Positions 54,249 to 62,632 of a stretch of DNA of 64,000 nt are shown here, one piece after another. The notes below the pieces were generated by a model. It saw only the letters and a program-made list of their open reading frames with translations, searched no databases and was not told where the DNA came from. A program made the translations under genes and the position numbers. The first letter of the stretch is position 1; each line of letters begins with the position of its first letter. The DNA comes from DATLLN01 sp963809205 (GTDB taxonomy: Bacteria; Actinomycetota; Thermoleophilia; Gaiellales; JAICJC01). Where the stretch lies: NCBI GenBank assembly GCA_963809205.1, contig CAWEIS010000011.1:91987-155986 (forward strand), in the 5' to 3' direction.

Positions 54249-54569
54249 CACGGAGCGCCCAGCGTGCTTCGCCAGCCGGGCCAGCCGCGCGTCCCACTCG
54301 CCGCCGACCCGGGTCATCCAGGCGACCGCGTCCTCGAGCGGCGCGGGGGTCACCCGGTAGCGGACGTCCCGGCCCTCGCGGACGGCGACCACCAGCCCGG
54401 CCGCGTCCAGCGCCGCCAGGTGCTTGGCGATCGCCTGACGGGTGACGGGCAGCTCGCGCGAGAGCTCGCTGGCCGTCGCGCCGTCCCGCTCGGCGAGCAG
54501 GCCCAGCACCCGCCGGCGCGTGGGATCACCCAGCGCGGCGAACGTCGCGTCGATGCCGATGGTGCTCAC
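54246..54569 (-). CDS. ArsR-family regulator paired with an SRPBCC protein
   Basis: 107 residues. Winged helix: TFAALGDPTRRRVLGLLAER, ATASELSRELPVTRQAIAKH (recognition helix), and LDAAGLVVAVREGRDVRYRV (wing). No metal-binding Cys, so it is of the non-metal ArsR group that pairs with AHSA1-like proteins. Start GTG 54569 overlaps the SRPBCC stop (GTGA). It probably binds the GCAAC-N6-GTTGC sites upstream of the operon, which also flank clpP. Confidence 0.9.
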   Translation of the reverse strand: MSTIGIDATFAALGDPTRRRVLGLLAERDGATASELSRELPVTRQAIAKHLAALDAAGLVVAVREGRDVRYRVTPAPLEDAVAWMTRVGGEWDARLARLAKHAGRSV

Positions 54570-54955
54570 GCCGCCAGCGCGAGCGGGCCGCGCGTGCGCG
54601 ACACCGGGAACTCCAGAACGACGCCGATCGCGGCCACCGGCTCGACCACCGGGCGCTCGGACACGCGGATCCGCGAGCCGTCCTCGTCCGGGTCGACCGA
54701 GATCTCGACGATGCTCGGGTCGCCGTCGGGCGCCGTCCATGCGAAGCGCAGCCGCCGCGGCGCCTCGACCAGCTCGACCGTGCCGCGCCGCTCGCCGCCG
54801 TCGTCACCGACAATCCGCACCTCGCCGCCGTCGCGCAGATCGATCTCGACCTCCGGCGCCAGCCAGCGTTGCAACTCCTCCGCGTCGGTGACAAGCGACC
54901 ACGCCTCGTCGGGTGGCACCGGCACCGTGATCTCCCGTTCGACCTCGTCCGCCAT
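54566..54955 (-). CDS. SRPBCC/AHSA1-family protein
   Basis: 129 residues with the START-like fold of the AHSA1 type: EREITVPVPPDEAWSLVTDA, a beta sheet, and PRRLRFAWTAPDGDP. These small proteins hold hydrophobic ligands in a cavity; many are co-encoded with ArsR regulators. It has an AAGGAG site 9 bases upstream of ATG 54955. First gene of the operon, divergent from clpP. Confidence 0.9.
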   Translation of the reverse strand: MADEVEREITVPVPPDEAWSLVTDAEELQRWLAPEVEIDLRDGGEVRIVGDDGGERRGTVELVEAPRRLRFAWTAPDGDPSIVEISVDPDEDGSRIRVSERPVVEPVAAIGVVLEFPVSRTRGPLALAA

Positions 54956-54974
54956 CGCCTGCTCCTTCCGATGT

Positions 54975-55035
54975 GCAACCGTCTGGTTGCGTATCTGTTC
55001 TGCCCGCGCTAGCCTTTGCGCAACTCAACGGTTGC
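54975..55035. promoter_or_regulatory. Two ArsR-type operators between the SRPBCC/arsR operon and clpP
   Basis: GCAACC-GTCT-GGTTGC at 54975-54990 and GCAAC-TCAACG-GTTGC at 55020-55035 are both 16-base palindromes of the form GCAAC-N6-GTTGC. The first lies 20 bases from the SRPBCC start, the second 23 bases from the clpP start. The regulator encoded in the operon is the likely binder; control of clpP by it is inference. Confidence 0.6.
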
Positions 55036-55057
55036 ACTTTACCCGAGGAGGCTGCCA

Positions 55058-55681
55058 ATGTCACCCGTCATCCCCATGGTCGTCGACCAAACCTCGCGCG
55101 GCGAGCGCTCCTTCGACATCTACTCGCGGCTGCTCAACGACCGCATCGTGTTTCTTGGGACGCCGGTCACCGCCGAGGTCGCCAACCTGGTGGTCGCTCA
55201 GCTGATCCACCTGGAGTCCGACGACCCCGACCGCGACGTCTCGCTGTACGTCAACTCGCCGGGCGGCGACGTCTACGCCGGGATGGCCATCTACGACACG
55301 ATGCAGTTCATCCGCCCGGACGTGCAGACGATCTGCTTCGGCATGGCGATGTCGATGGGGGCGATCCTGCTGGCCGGCGGGGCGAAGGGCAAGCGGATCG
55401 CGCTGCCCAACTCGAAGGTGATGATCCACCAGGGCCACACGCCGGGCTTCGAAGGCCAGGCCACCGACATCGAGATCCGCGCCCGGGAGATCCTCGAGCT
55501 GCAGCGGCGGATGGAGGAGCTGCTGGCCAGCGACACCGGGCAGACGCAGGAGCGGATCCACGTCGACACGCAACGCGACAACTTCATGACGTCGGAGCAG
55601 GCGCGCGAGTACGGGCTGGTCGACCGCGTCGTCAGCGCCCGCGAGCTGGCGGACGACCGGCGCCGCACCGGACTAGGCTAG
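55058..55681 (+). CDS. clpP: ATP-dependent Clp protease proteolytic subunit
   Basis: 207 residues. The catalytic triad is present: Ser99 in GMAMSMGAILL, His124 in VMIHQG and an Asp in DTQRDNFM. The protein starts MSPVIPMVVDQTSRGERSFD, typical of ClpP, and has an intact handle helix. It forms tetradecamers fed by ClpX or ClpC, not encoded here. GAGGAG lies 8 bases upstream of ATG 55058. Its 3' end overlaps convergent fabF by 4 bases. Confidence 0.96.
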   Translation: MSPVIPMVVDQTSRGERSFDIYSRLLNDRIVFLGTPVTAEVANLVVAQLIHLESDDPDRDVSLYVNSPGGDVYAGMAIYDTMQFIRPDVQTICFGMAMSMGAILLAGGAKGKRIALPNSKVMIHQGHTPGFEGQATDIEIRAREILELQRRMEELLASDTGQTQERIHVDTQRDNFMTSEQAREYGLVDRVVSARELADDRRRTGLG

Positions 55682-56910
55682 TCCTCGAACCGCTTGAGAA
55701 TGACGCAGCCGTTGTGGCCGCCGAGGCCCATCGAGTTCGAGAGGGCGATCCGCACCTCGGCCTCGCGGGCCTCGTTCGGCACGTAGTCGAGGTCGCACTC
55801 CGGGTCGGGGTTGCGGTAGTTGATCGTCGGCGGGATGACGCCGTGGTACAGCGTCAGCGCCGTGGCCAGCCCCTCGACGGCGCCGGCGGCGCCGAACAGG
55901 TGGCCGATCATCGACTTGTTCGACGACACCGCCAGCTTGTAGGCGTGCTCCTCGAACACTGCCTTGATCGCCTTGGTCTCGGCCGGGTCGTTGTACGGCG
56001 TCGACGTGCCGTGCGCGTTGATGTAGTCGATGTCTGTGGGCGCGATGCCGGCCCGCCGGATCGCCGAGCGCATCATCTCGATCACGCCGATCGAGTCCGG
56101 GTGCGGGGTGGCGATGTGGTACGCGTCGTTCGACGCCCCGGCGCCGATCACCTCGCAGTAGATGCGGGCGCCGCGGGCCCGCGCGTGCTCCAGCTCCTCG
56201 ACCAGCAGGATCGCCGCACCCTCCGCCATCACGAAGCCGGCCCGGTCGACGTTGAACGGCCGCGAGGCGCGGGTCGGGTCGTCCCGCTCGTCGACCAGCG
56301 CCCGCATCGCGCAGAAGCCGGCCAGGATCACCGGCACCATCGACGATTCGGTGCCGCCGGCGATGATCACGTCGGCCTCGTCGCGCTTGATCACCTCGGC
56401 CGCCTCGCCGATCGAGTGGGTGCCGCTGGCGCAGGCCGAGACGATGCAGTGATTGATGCCGCGCGCGCCGAACATGGTGGCGATGTGGCTGGTCGTGGTG
56501 TCGATCAGCATGTTCGGCAGCCAGTGCGGCGACACGCGGCCGGGGCCGCGCTCCTCGAGCACGTGCTGCTCCTCGATGATCCGCGGCAGCCCGCCGGCGG
56601 CGCTGCCCAGGATGACGCCGGTGCGCGTCGGGTCGGTCACTTCGAAGCTCGCGTCCTTCAGCGCCTCGACCGCGGCGGTCACGCCGAAGTGGACGTCGCG
56701 GTTGACCTTGCGCGCCTCCTTGGCGGCCATCGCGAGGGTCGGGTCGAAGTCCTTGACCTCCGCGGCGATCGACACCGGGAAGCTGTCCGCGTCGAATGCG
56801 CGGATGAAGTCGACGCCGCTCTTTCCTGCGACGAGATTGGACCAGGTTGTCGGGACGTCGTTGCCGACCGGGGTAACAGCCCCCAGGCCGGTGATCACGG
56901 CGCGGCGCAT
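55678..56910 (-). CDS. fabF: Beta-ketoacyl-[acyl-carrier-protein] synthase II
   Basis: 410 residues. Catalytic residues: Cys in VSACASGTHSIGEAAE, His in INAHGTSTPYND, Lys and His in SSNKSMIGHLFGAAGAVE. It extends fatty acyl chains by condensing malonyl-ACP. ATG 56910 lies 37 bases after the proA stop on the same strand, so it may be in the proB-proA-fabF transcript. No acyl carrier protein gene is adjacent. Confidence 0.95.
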   Translation of the reverse strand: MRRAVITGLGAVTPVGNDVPTTWSNLVAGKSGVDFIRAFDADSFPVSIAAEVKDFDPTLAMAAKEARKVNRDVHFGVTAAVEALKDASFEVTDPTRTGVILGSAAGGLPRIIEEQHVLEERGPGRVSPHWLPNMLIDTTTSHIATMFGARGINHCIVSACASGTHSIGEAAEVIKRDEADVIIAGGTESSMVPVILAGFCAMRALVDERDDPTRASRPFNVDRAGFVMAEGAAILLVEELEHARARGARIYCEVIGAGASNDAYHIATPHPDSIGVIEMMRSAIRRAGIAPTDIDYINAHGTSTPYNDPAETKAIKAVFEEHAYKLAVSSNKSMIGHLFGAAGAVEGLATALTLYHGVIPPTINYRNPDPECDLDYVPNEAREAEVRIALSNSMGLGGHNGCVILKRFED

Positions 56911-56947
56911 CGGACGGTGGGACGGAGGAGGGCTTTCCAGGGTTGCG

Positions 56948-58153
56948 CTACTCGCGGATCTGACCCTGGCCGACCACCACGTACTTGGTCGTCGTCAGGT
57001 CTTCGAGGCCGACCGGCCCGCGTGCGTGCAGGCGGTTCGTCGAGATGCCGATCTCGGCGCCCATGCCGTACTCGCCGCCGTCGGTGAAGCGGGTGGAGGT
57101 GTTGACGTACACGGCGGCGGCGTCCACCTCGCGGGTGAACCGCTCGGCGGCGGCCTCGTCCTCGGTGACGATCGCCTCGGAATGGCCGGTGCCGTAGCGG
57201 GCGATGTGCTCGAGCGCCGCGTCCAGCGACGGCACCACGCGCACGCCCATCTTCATGTCCAGGAACTCGGTCGCCCACGCCTCCTCGTCGTCCAGCAGCT
57301 CGACGCCCTCGGCCTCCAGCGCCGACACCAGCTGTGGCAGCAGATCGTCCTCGCGGTCGGCGTGGACGAGCAGCGTCTCGGCCGCGTTGCAGACGCCTGG
57401 GCGCTGCACCTTGGCGTTGACCGCGATCGCGACCGCCCTGGCCGGGTCGGCGGATGCGTCGACATAGACGTGACAGTTGCCGCCGGCGGCCGCCAGCACG
57501 GGGATCCGCGAGCGCTCGAGCAGCATCTTCTTGAGCGCCTCGCCGCCGCGGGGGATGACGACGTCGGCCGCCTCGGGGTCGGCGACGAACCGCTCCAGCT
57601 CCTCGCGCGACTCGGGCAACGCCTGGACGGCGTCGGCCGGCAGACCCGGCGGCGGCCAGCCCCTCGCGTACGACGTCGAGCAGAATCGGCATTGGAGTTG
57701 ACGGCCAGGCTGGAGCCGCGCAGCACGCAGGCGTTGCCCGACTTGACGCACAGGGCGGCCGCATCGACGGTGACGTTCGGCCGGGCCTCGTAGACGATCA
57801 GGATGACGCCCAGCGGGACGCGCAGCTTGCGCGCCGGCATGCCGTTGGTCAGCTCGAACCGGCGGACGGTGGTGCCCACCGGATCGGGGAGCGCGACCAC
57901 GTCGCGGACGGCGGCGGCAAGGCCGGCAACGCGATCCGGCGTCAGCGTCAGGCGGTCGACGATCGCCGGCGTCTCGCCCGCCGCCGCGGCGACGTCGAGG
58001 GCGTTGGCGTCGAGGATCTCGCCGGCGCCGTGCCTCGATCGCCTCGGCGATCCGCTCCAGCGCGCCGTCCTTGGCGGCGGTGTCGAGCGCGGCCAGCTCA
58101 CGGGCGGCCCGGCGGGCGGCGGTGGTGACGGTGTCGAGTGCGGGAATGCTCAC
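56948..58153 (-). CDS. proA: Glutamate-5-semialdehyde dehydrogenase (three frame breaks)
   Basis: About 400 residues in four frame segments. The N-terminus is SIPALDTVTTAARRAARELA; after a break near 58030 it continues HGAGEILDANALDVAAAAGE and VILIVYEARPNVTVDAAALC. After breaks near 57691 and 57661 it goes on with ADAVQALPESREELERFVAD, the catalytic Cys in RPGVCNAAETLL, and the end TTTKYVVVGQGQ. All three breaks are single-base insertions. ProA reduces gamma-glutamyl phosphate to glutamate semialdehyde in proline synthesis. The proB stop overlaps its start by 4 bases. A real pseudogene is unlikely given three like insertions with perfect conservation otherwise. Confidence 0.85.
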   Translation of the reverse strand: MSIPALDTVTTAARRAARELAALDTAAKDGALERIAEAIEARRRRDPRRQRPRRRRGGGRDAGDRRPPDADAGSRCRPCRRRPRRGRAPRSGGHHRPPVRADQRHAGAQAARPAGRHPDRLRGPAERHRRCGRPVRQVGQRLRAARLQPGRQLQCRFCSTSYARGWPPPGLPADAVQALPESREELERFVADPEAADVVIPRGGEALKKMLLERSRIPVLAAAGGNCHVYVDASADPARAVAIAVNAKVQRPGVCNAAETLLVHADREDDLLPQLVSALEAEGVELLDDEEAWATEFLDMKMGVRVVPSLDAALEHIARYGTGHSEAIVTEDEAAAERFTREVDAAAVYVNTSTRFTDGGEYGMGAEIGISTNRLHARGPVGLEDLTTTKYVVVGQGQIRE

Positions 58154-59219
58154 AGCAGCACAAGGTTATCTCGGTGCACCGCCTCATCGATCCCCTTGCG
58201 CCCGACCAGGCCGCGCAGCTCGGCCGCCGGATAGGCGCTGATGCCGCGCGCGAACGGCGACCCGTCGGGCCCCGCGAGCTCGACGCAGTCGCCCGCCTCG
58301 AACGATCCGGCCACATCGCGCAGCCCCACCGGGAGCAGGCTGGTGCCATCGTCGACAACGGCCCCGCGGGCGCCGGCGTCGACCGTCAGCCGGCCGCGCA
58401 CCGGCTTGCCGTAGCGCAGCCACAGCTTGTAGGCGGGCAGCGGGCGGCGGTCGGCTACGAAGCGCGTCCCCACCGGCGCGGCCGGCGGCGGCCTCGAGCA
58501 CGGCGCCGTCACGCGCGCCGCAGGCGATCACCGTGCCGATGCCGCCGGCGCTGGCCATCTCGGCCGCCACCACCTTCGATCGCATGCCGCCCGAGCCCCA
58601 CGCGCCGCCCGGCCCGCCCACGTCCAGGTCGGCCAGCAGGCGATGGTCGCGCACCTCGGGGATCAGCGTGGCGCCCGGCCGCCGCGGGTCGCGGTCGTAC
58701 AGGCCGTCGGCGTCGGTCAGCAGGATCAGCAGGCGGGCGTTCAGGATCAGCGCAACCTGCGCGGCCAGGGCGTCGTTGTCCCCGAAGGTGATCTCGTCGG
58801 TCGCGGTCGAGTCGTTCTCGTTGACGACCGGCACCATGCCCCAGCGCAGCAGCGTCTCCAGCGTGCGGCGGGCGTTGACGTAGCTCTGGCGGCGGTGGAC
58901 GTCGCCCGCGGTCAGCAGCACCTGGGCCGTGCGCCGGCCGTGGCGGCCGAGTGCCAGCTCCCACCGCTTGACCAGCAGCGTCTGGCCGACGGCCGAGCCG
59001 GCCTGCAGGTCGGCCAGCCGCTCGCGGCGCGAGCAGCGGCCCAGCGATCCCAGGCCGAGCGCGATCGCGCCCGAGCTGACGAGCGCGACGGGAACGCCCT
59101 CATCGGCCAGCGCGGCGAGGTCGCGCGCGATCGCGGGCGAACGCCCTGGGCCGCGCCCGCCCGTGCTCGTCGACCAGCGTCCCCGACCCGACCTTGACCA
59201 CGACGGCCCGCCTCGCCAT
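58150..59219 (-). CDS. proB: Glutamate 5-kinase with PUA domain (two frame breaks)
   Basis: About 355 residues. It starts MARRAVVVKVGSGTLVDEHG; after a break near 59133 comes LVSSGAIALGLGSLG and ENDSTATDEITFGDNDALAA, then LLTDADGLYDRDPRRPGATL. After a break near 58479 it has the C-terminal PUA domain VGTRFVADRRPLPAYKLW to VHRDNLVLL. Both breaks are single extra bases. ProB phosphorylates glutamate as the first step of proline synthesis and is feedback-inhibited by proline. ATG 59219 lies 7 bases after a TATCCT box (59231-59226), a leaderless start. Divergent from the XRE regulator. Confidence 0.88.
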
Positions 59220-59225
59220 CCGTGC

Positions 59226-59259
59226 AGGATATGGGCCGATAGCGTCCAAGCGATACACT
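59226..59259. promoter_or_regulatory. Divergent leaderless -10 boxes for proB and the XRE regulator
   Basis: Minus: TATCCT (59231-59226), six bases, then ATG 59219. Plus: TACACT (59254-59259), six bases, then ATG 59266. Both starts coincide with the expected transcription start. Confidence 0.55.
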
Positions 59260-59265
59260 ACGAGT

Positions 59266-59589
59266 ATGAGCAGCGAGGGACACATCCAGCGCCAGAGCTT
59301 CTCCGCGCAGATGCGCGAGGTGATCCGCAAGCGGTCGGAGTCGCTTGTCCGCGACCACGAGCGGCGGTTCGCCGACGTCGGCCGGCTGGTCGCCGAGACG
59401 CGGCGGGCGCGCGGGATGTCGCAGCAGGAGCTGGCGGTGCTGTGCGGCACCACGCAGTCGGCGATCGCGCGCCTGGAGCGGGGCTCGCGGCCACCGAAGC
59501 TGGACACGCTGCTGCGGATCGCCGACGCGCTGGACGCCGATCTGGTGCTTGAGATGCGGCTGCGGCCGCACGAGGGGGGTGAGGACTGA
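59266..59589 (+). CDS. XRE-family regulator
   Basis: 107 residues. The helix-turn-helix is GRLVAETRRARGMSQQELAV followed by LCGTTQSAIARLERGSRPPK and LDTLLRIADALDADLVL. The N-terminal 40 residues are charged and helical. Such HigA-like or phage-repressor-like regulators often control nearby genes; here the CBS-domain gene starts on the last base of its stop codon (TGATG). No toxin gene is adjacent. Divergent from proB. Confidence 0.88.
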   Translation: MSSEGHIQRQSFSAQMREVIRKRSESLVRDHERRFADVGRLVAETRRARGMSQQELAVLCGTTQSAIARLERGSRPPKLDTLLRIADALDADLVLEMRLRPHEGGED

Positions 59590-60006
59590 TGGCGGTGACG
59601 CTGCGCGATTTCATCTCGGGGGACGAGGTGCTGACCATCGAGTCGCACACGACGCTTGGCGCGGCGGCCAGACAGATGTGGAACCGCAGCGTCGGCGCGG
59701 CCGTTGTCGTCGAGGAAGACGCAGATCGTCGGCATCTTCACCGAGCGCGACCTGCTGCGGGCGATCGCGGACAGCCGGCATCCCGACCAGGGCCAGGTGC
59801 AGTCCTACATGACGCCCGACCCGGTCACGCTGCCGTCCGATCACTCGCCCAGCGAGGCGGCGCAGATCATGACCGCGCGCCGGTTCCGCCACATTCCTGT
59901 GGTCGATGACGGCGAGCTGGTCGGCGTCGTCTCGATCCGCGACCTGGTCTCGGCCGGGCTGCAGCTGCCCTCCGCCGACGCGCACGTCGGCTCGGACTTC
60001 CCCTGA
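59589..60006 (+). CDS. CBS-domain protein (frame broken once)
   Basis: About 138 residues. Two CBS motifs: VLTIESHTTLGAAARQMWNR with VGAAVVVEE, and after the break near 59715, IVGIFTERDLLRAIADSRHP, YMTPDPVTLPSDHSPSEAAQ, ARRFRHIPVVDDGELVGVVS and IRDLVSAG. One extra base separates the parts. CBS pairs bind adenosyl nucleotides and often regulate other proteins. Its ATG overlaps the XRE stop, so the two are coupled. The frame break is probably a sequencing error. Confidence 0.82.
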
Positions 60007-60011
60007 TCGCT

Positions 60012-60041
60012 GCAACAACGGGGTCCTGACCCCGTTGTTGC
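60012..60041. terminator. Perfect 14-base palindromic hairpin after the CBS gene
   Basis: GCAACAACGGGGTC (60012-60025), CT, GACCCCGTTGTTGC (60028-60041). It is the cleanest copy of the dispersed GGGGTC-GACCCC repeat. It lies 5 bases after the CBS stop and can act as a terminator. There is no U tract. Confidence 0.6.
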
Positions 60042-60414
60042 GCTTCCCTGAACGGGGGAGGCGGTCACGTCACTCGTCACTGCATGCTGAGCACACGTGC
60101 TCCCCTGGCCCGGCCGCATCATCCCTTGCACGCACCAGGCGCTGCCGCCTGGCGCAGTGTCGATGATCGGCTCCCCGGGGCGCATCTGTTCGACCTGAGG
60201 CGGCGCCGTCTGTCCGAGGCGCTCCGCGGCGGACTGGGACGACGCCATGCAGCGCCGGTCCCGGCGACGGCGCCGCCCAGGTCGAGCCCTGTGGTTTCGG
60301 CCACAAACCGGAATCGAGGCGCGGTCGTAATTGTCTGTGATGGATGCAGTTGCGATCGGAGCCCGCGTCGGCAGGCGCTCGTCGGTCATGTCACGATCAA
60401 CTACCCTGGTCGCT
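60042..60414. other. Non-coding stretch before the sigma-factor gene
   Basis: Between the hairpin and the start at 60415 I see no convincing gene; short frames lack ribosome sites and family features. A TACCCT box (60402-60407) ends 7 bases before GTG 60415. The rest holds nothing I can assign. Confidence 0.5.
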
Positions 60415-60972
60415 GTGAACCACGGGGCGAGCAGCGATGAGGATCTGCTGGAGCTGGTGGCGCGAGAACGCGACTCCGCCGCGTTCGAGGAGCTGTACCG
60501 GAGATATTCCCGGGCGATCTACGGGGTCGTCCGCAAGATGCTTGGAGACCATGCGAGGAGCGAGGATGTTGTGCAGGAGGCGTTTGCCAATGTGTGGCGT
60601 GCGGCCGGCGGGTACCGCCGGGAGCGCGGCGTTGCCACGGGCTGGCTGTTCGCCATCGCGCGCAACGCCGCGGCCGACGCGCTGCGCGCCCGCACCGTGC
60701 AGCCCGGCGGCGACCCGCCCGACGTCGCCGATCCCGAGCCGCTGCCCGACGAGCGGGCCGCCACCGCGCAGGAGGCGTTCCGGCTGCACTCGGCCGTGGA
60801 CAGCCTGCCCGACCGCGAGCGCGAGGTGATCGCGATGGCGTACTTCGAGGGGCTGTCGCAGAGCGAGGTCGCCGAGCGGCTGGACATCCCGCTGGGCACC
60901 GTCAAGACGCGTACCCGGAGCGGCCTCTCCCGGCTGGCGGAGCGACTGAAGAGCGAGAAGGTGATGGGATGA
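60415..60972 (+). CDS. ECF sigma factor (SigK-like) with adjacent anti-sigma gene
   Basis: 185 residues from GTG 60415. Region 2: FEELYRRYSRAIYGVVRKML, EDVVQEAFANVWRAAGGYRR with the -10 helix ATGWLFAIARNAAADALRAR. Region 4: REREVIAMAYFEGLSQSEVA and LDIPLGTVKTRTRSGLSRLA. The TACCCT box upstream favours this start over longer ones. It overlaps the anti-sigma gene (ATGA), the usual SigK/RskA order. Its regulon is not visible here. Confidence 0.9.
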   Translation: MNHGASSDEDLLELVARERDSAAFEELYRRYSRAIYGVVRKMLGDHARSEDVVQEAFANVWRAAGGYRRERGVATGWLFAIARNAAADALRARTVQPGGDPPDVADPEPLPDERAATAQEAFRLHSAVDSLPDREREVIAMAYFEGLSQSEVAERLDIPLGTVKTRTRSGLSRLAERLKSEKVMG

Positions 60973-61538
60973 ACGACGAGCTCGACATGCAGCAGCTGAC
61001 CGACGCGCTGCGCGCGGTCGGTGCGCCGCCCGAGCCGCCGCCCGGCTACGAGCAGATCGCCCGCGACGCGGCGCTGGGCACGGCCGCGCCGGCAGAGGTG
61101 GTGCGCATCGACCACCACCGCCTGCGCCGCCGGCTGGCGCGCCCGGCGCTCGCGCTGGTCGTGATCGCGGCATCGACGATCGCCGCCCTGGTGATCGGCG
61201 TCGGCGGGAACCAGACGCCCATCACGCACACGGTCAACATGTCCGCGGCGTCCGGCGCGAATGCGTCGGTCGACTTCCTCGAGGCGGACGGCGCCGTGCG
61301 GCCGGTGGTCGTCAAGATCTCCAACCTGCCGCCGGCCGGCGACGGCCACTACTACCAGCTGTGGATGTCGGAGAACGGCGAGAACATGCCGGTCGCCGCC
61401 TTCAACACCGACTCCGACGGCTCGGTCACCGCGAAGTCGACGATGCCCGCCGACATGGGCTGGGATCGCTGCTGGATCACGCTCGACTCGACCGCGGACA
61501 GGAGCGAGACGGACGACCCCGTCGTGCTCCAGAGCTAG
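60969..61538 (+). CDS. Anti-sigma-K factor-like membrane protein (RskA C-terminal domain)
   Basis: 189 residues. The short cytoplasmic N-terminus (MNDELDMQQLTDALRAVGA) lacks a clear zinc anti-sigma motif. One membrane helix follows (PALALVVIAASTIAALVIGV), then the external RskA-like domain with KISNLPPAGDGHYYQLWMSE, NTDSDGSVTA and WDRCWITLDSTADRSETDDP. RskA-type domains are cut by regulated proteolysis to free the sigma factor. It overlaps the sigma gene by 4 bases. Confidence 0.85.
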   Translation: MNDELDMQQLTDALRAVGAPPEPPPGYEQIARDAALGTAAPAEVVRIDHHRLRRRLARPALALVVIAASTIAALVIGVGGNQTPITHTVNMSAASGANASVDFLEADGAVRPVVVKISNLPPAGDGHYYQLWMSENGENMPVAAFNTDSDGSVTAKSTMPADMGWDRCWITLDSTADRSETDDPVVLQS

Positions 61539-61566
61539 CCCGGGTCGCTCTATACTCAGTCTCCGC

Positions 61567-61639
61567 GGGGCTATAGCTCAGTTGGGAGAGCGCCTGGATC
61601 GCACCCAGGAGGTCAGCGGTTCGAATCCGCTTAGCTCCA
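61567..61639 (+). tRNA. tRNA-Ala (anticodon CGC)
   Basis: 73 bases with all arms. Acceptor GGGGCTA/TAGCTCC (one G-T pair), D arm GCTC-AGTTGGGA-GAGC, anticodon stem CCTGG/CCAGG with loop ATCGCAC (CGC), variable AGGTC, T arm AGCGG-TTCGAAT-CCGCT, discriminator A. CCA is not encoded. It reads GCG codons. It follows the anti-sigma gene by 28 bases. Confidence 0.95.
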
Positions 61640-62027
61640 TGCCCTCGGAAAGCGGCTGGTTATGCGGAAAAACGACGCGTTGTCGCTGTGGGCAAGAGGT
61701 CGACCGCGGGGGGTGCGCGTCCACAGTTTGGACGCGGCTGCCGCCTAAGTCAGCGGCCGATCCGGCAGCATTGGTCAGATGAGACCTTGTGATCCTCCCA
61801 AGCGTCCTCGACCCGCAGCGAGCGGGTCGCCGATAGTCACCGAGACCGCGCAGTGCAATTGTCCGCGAGAGCATGAGCCCTAGGAACGCGGGCTAGTGCG
61901 ACTGATCGATCTCTTCGGGCTCTGTCGTGGAGACGACGGGCCGGGAGTCTCAAGTGATCAGGAGCAGACCACGGTGGTGGCGAGGCAGCGGGGCGGACGC
62001 TGGTGGTCGGTGGTGTTCTGTGTCATG
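61640..62027. other. Non-coding stretch after tRNA-Ala
   Basis: 388 bases without a gene I can support. The open frames on the plus strand are short and have no family features. The stretch joins the tRNA to a decayed gene pair, as at an integration edge, but I find no attachment repeat of the tRNA end downstream within the window. Confidence 0.4.
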
Positions 62028-62563
62028 TCAGACCTCCGATGTGCGGGTTTGGGGTGGTTGAGCGTCGTGGCTCGACTCGGGCAGTTCGCTGATCAGCGAC
62101 GCGTTGATGGCGTAGGCGGCTCGTGCTCCGCTGCCGGTGGCGACCGCGACTGACCAGACACTGGTGCCCCATAGCTCGGCGAGGCCGGTCACGGCAGGGA
62201 GGCCGTAGTGCATGCCGTGTGCGAGCAGCAGGCGGCGGCCTGTGACCCAGCCGTCATCTGCGAGCTCGAGGGCGAAATCGTCGTCGTCGAGCTTGCGGGC
62301 GGCACAGGCCGAAACATGGCGAAGCTCGACGGTTGTGTACGGGCCGAGCTGCTGGCGGCCGACGCGCCGCAAATCGCTCGGCCGGGTGCCGTCCTGCGCC
62401 AGGAAGCCGTGCACCGCCCGCGAGACGGCGTGTGCTGGAGCGTCGGTGTCGACGACGAGCACTCGGCGGCGCATCCGCCCAAGCACGAGGGCAGCGTTAG
62501 GCCGGCGGGGCCGGCGCCGACGATCAGGACGTCGTACTCGTTGGATTCTGCGATCTGGTGCAT
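62028..62563 (-). pseudogene. Thioredoxin-reductase-like flavoprotein, decayed
   Basis: The start MHQIAESNEYDVLIVGAGPA carries the FAD motif; near 62497 the frame breaks (one base missing or two extra). It continues VLGRMRRRVLVVDTDAPAHA, FLAQDGTRPSDLRRVGRQQL and MHYGLPAVTGLAELWGTSVW, and jumps straight to GARAAYAINASLISE, the C-terminal FAD end. The NAD domain and the redox CxxC region, about 120-150 residues in relatives, are missing in frame. Only about 178 residues remain against roughly 300. It cannot bind NADPH as a reductase. Lies 69 bases beyond the permease stop. Confidence 0.75.
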
Positions 62564-62632
62564 CTTGCCCTCCTCTGGCGAATCGGGTCGCCCGCGGTGA
62601 CGAACCGCTGCTGGCTACCGCCGCAGAGTCCT

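Noticed and set aside
57640..59720. Programmed frameshifting in proA/proB
   Set aside because: No slippery heptamers, and the six insertions are at unrelated sites, which fits sequencing error better.
59266..60006. XRE/CBS pair as a toxin-antitoxin module
   Set aside because: The CBS protein has no toxin features, and the order and overlap fit ordinary coupled regulation.
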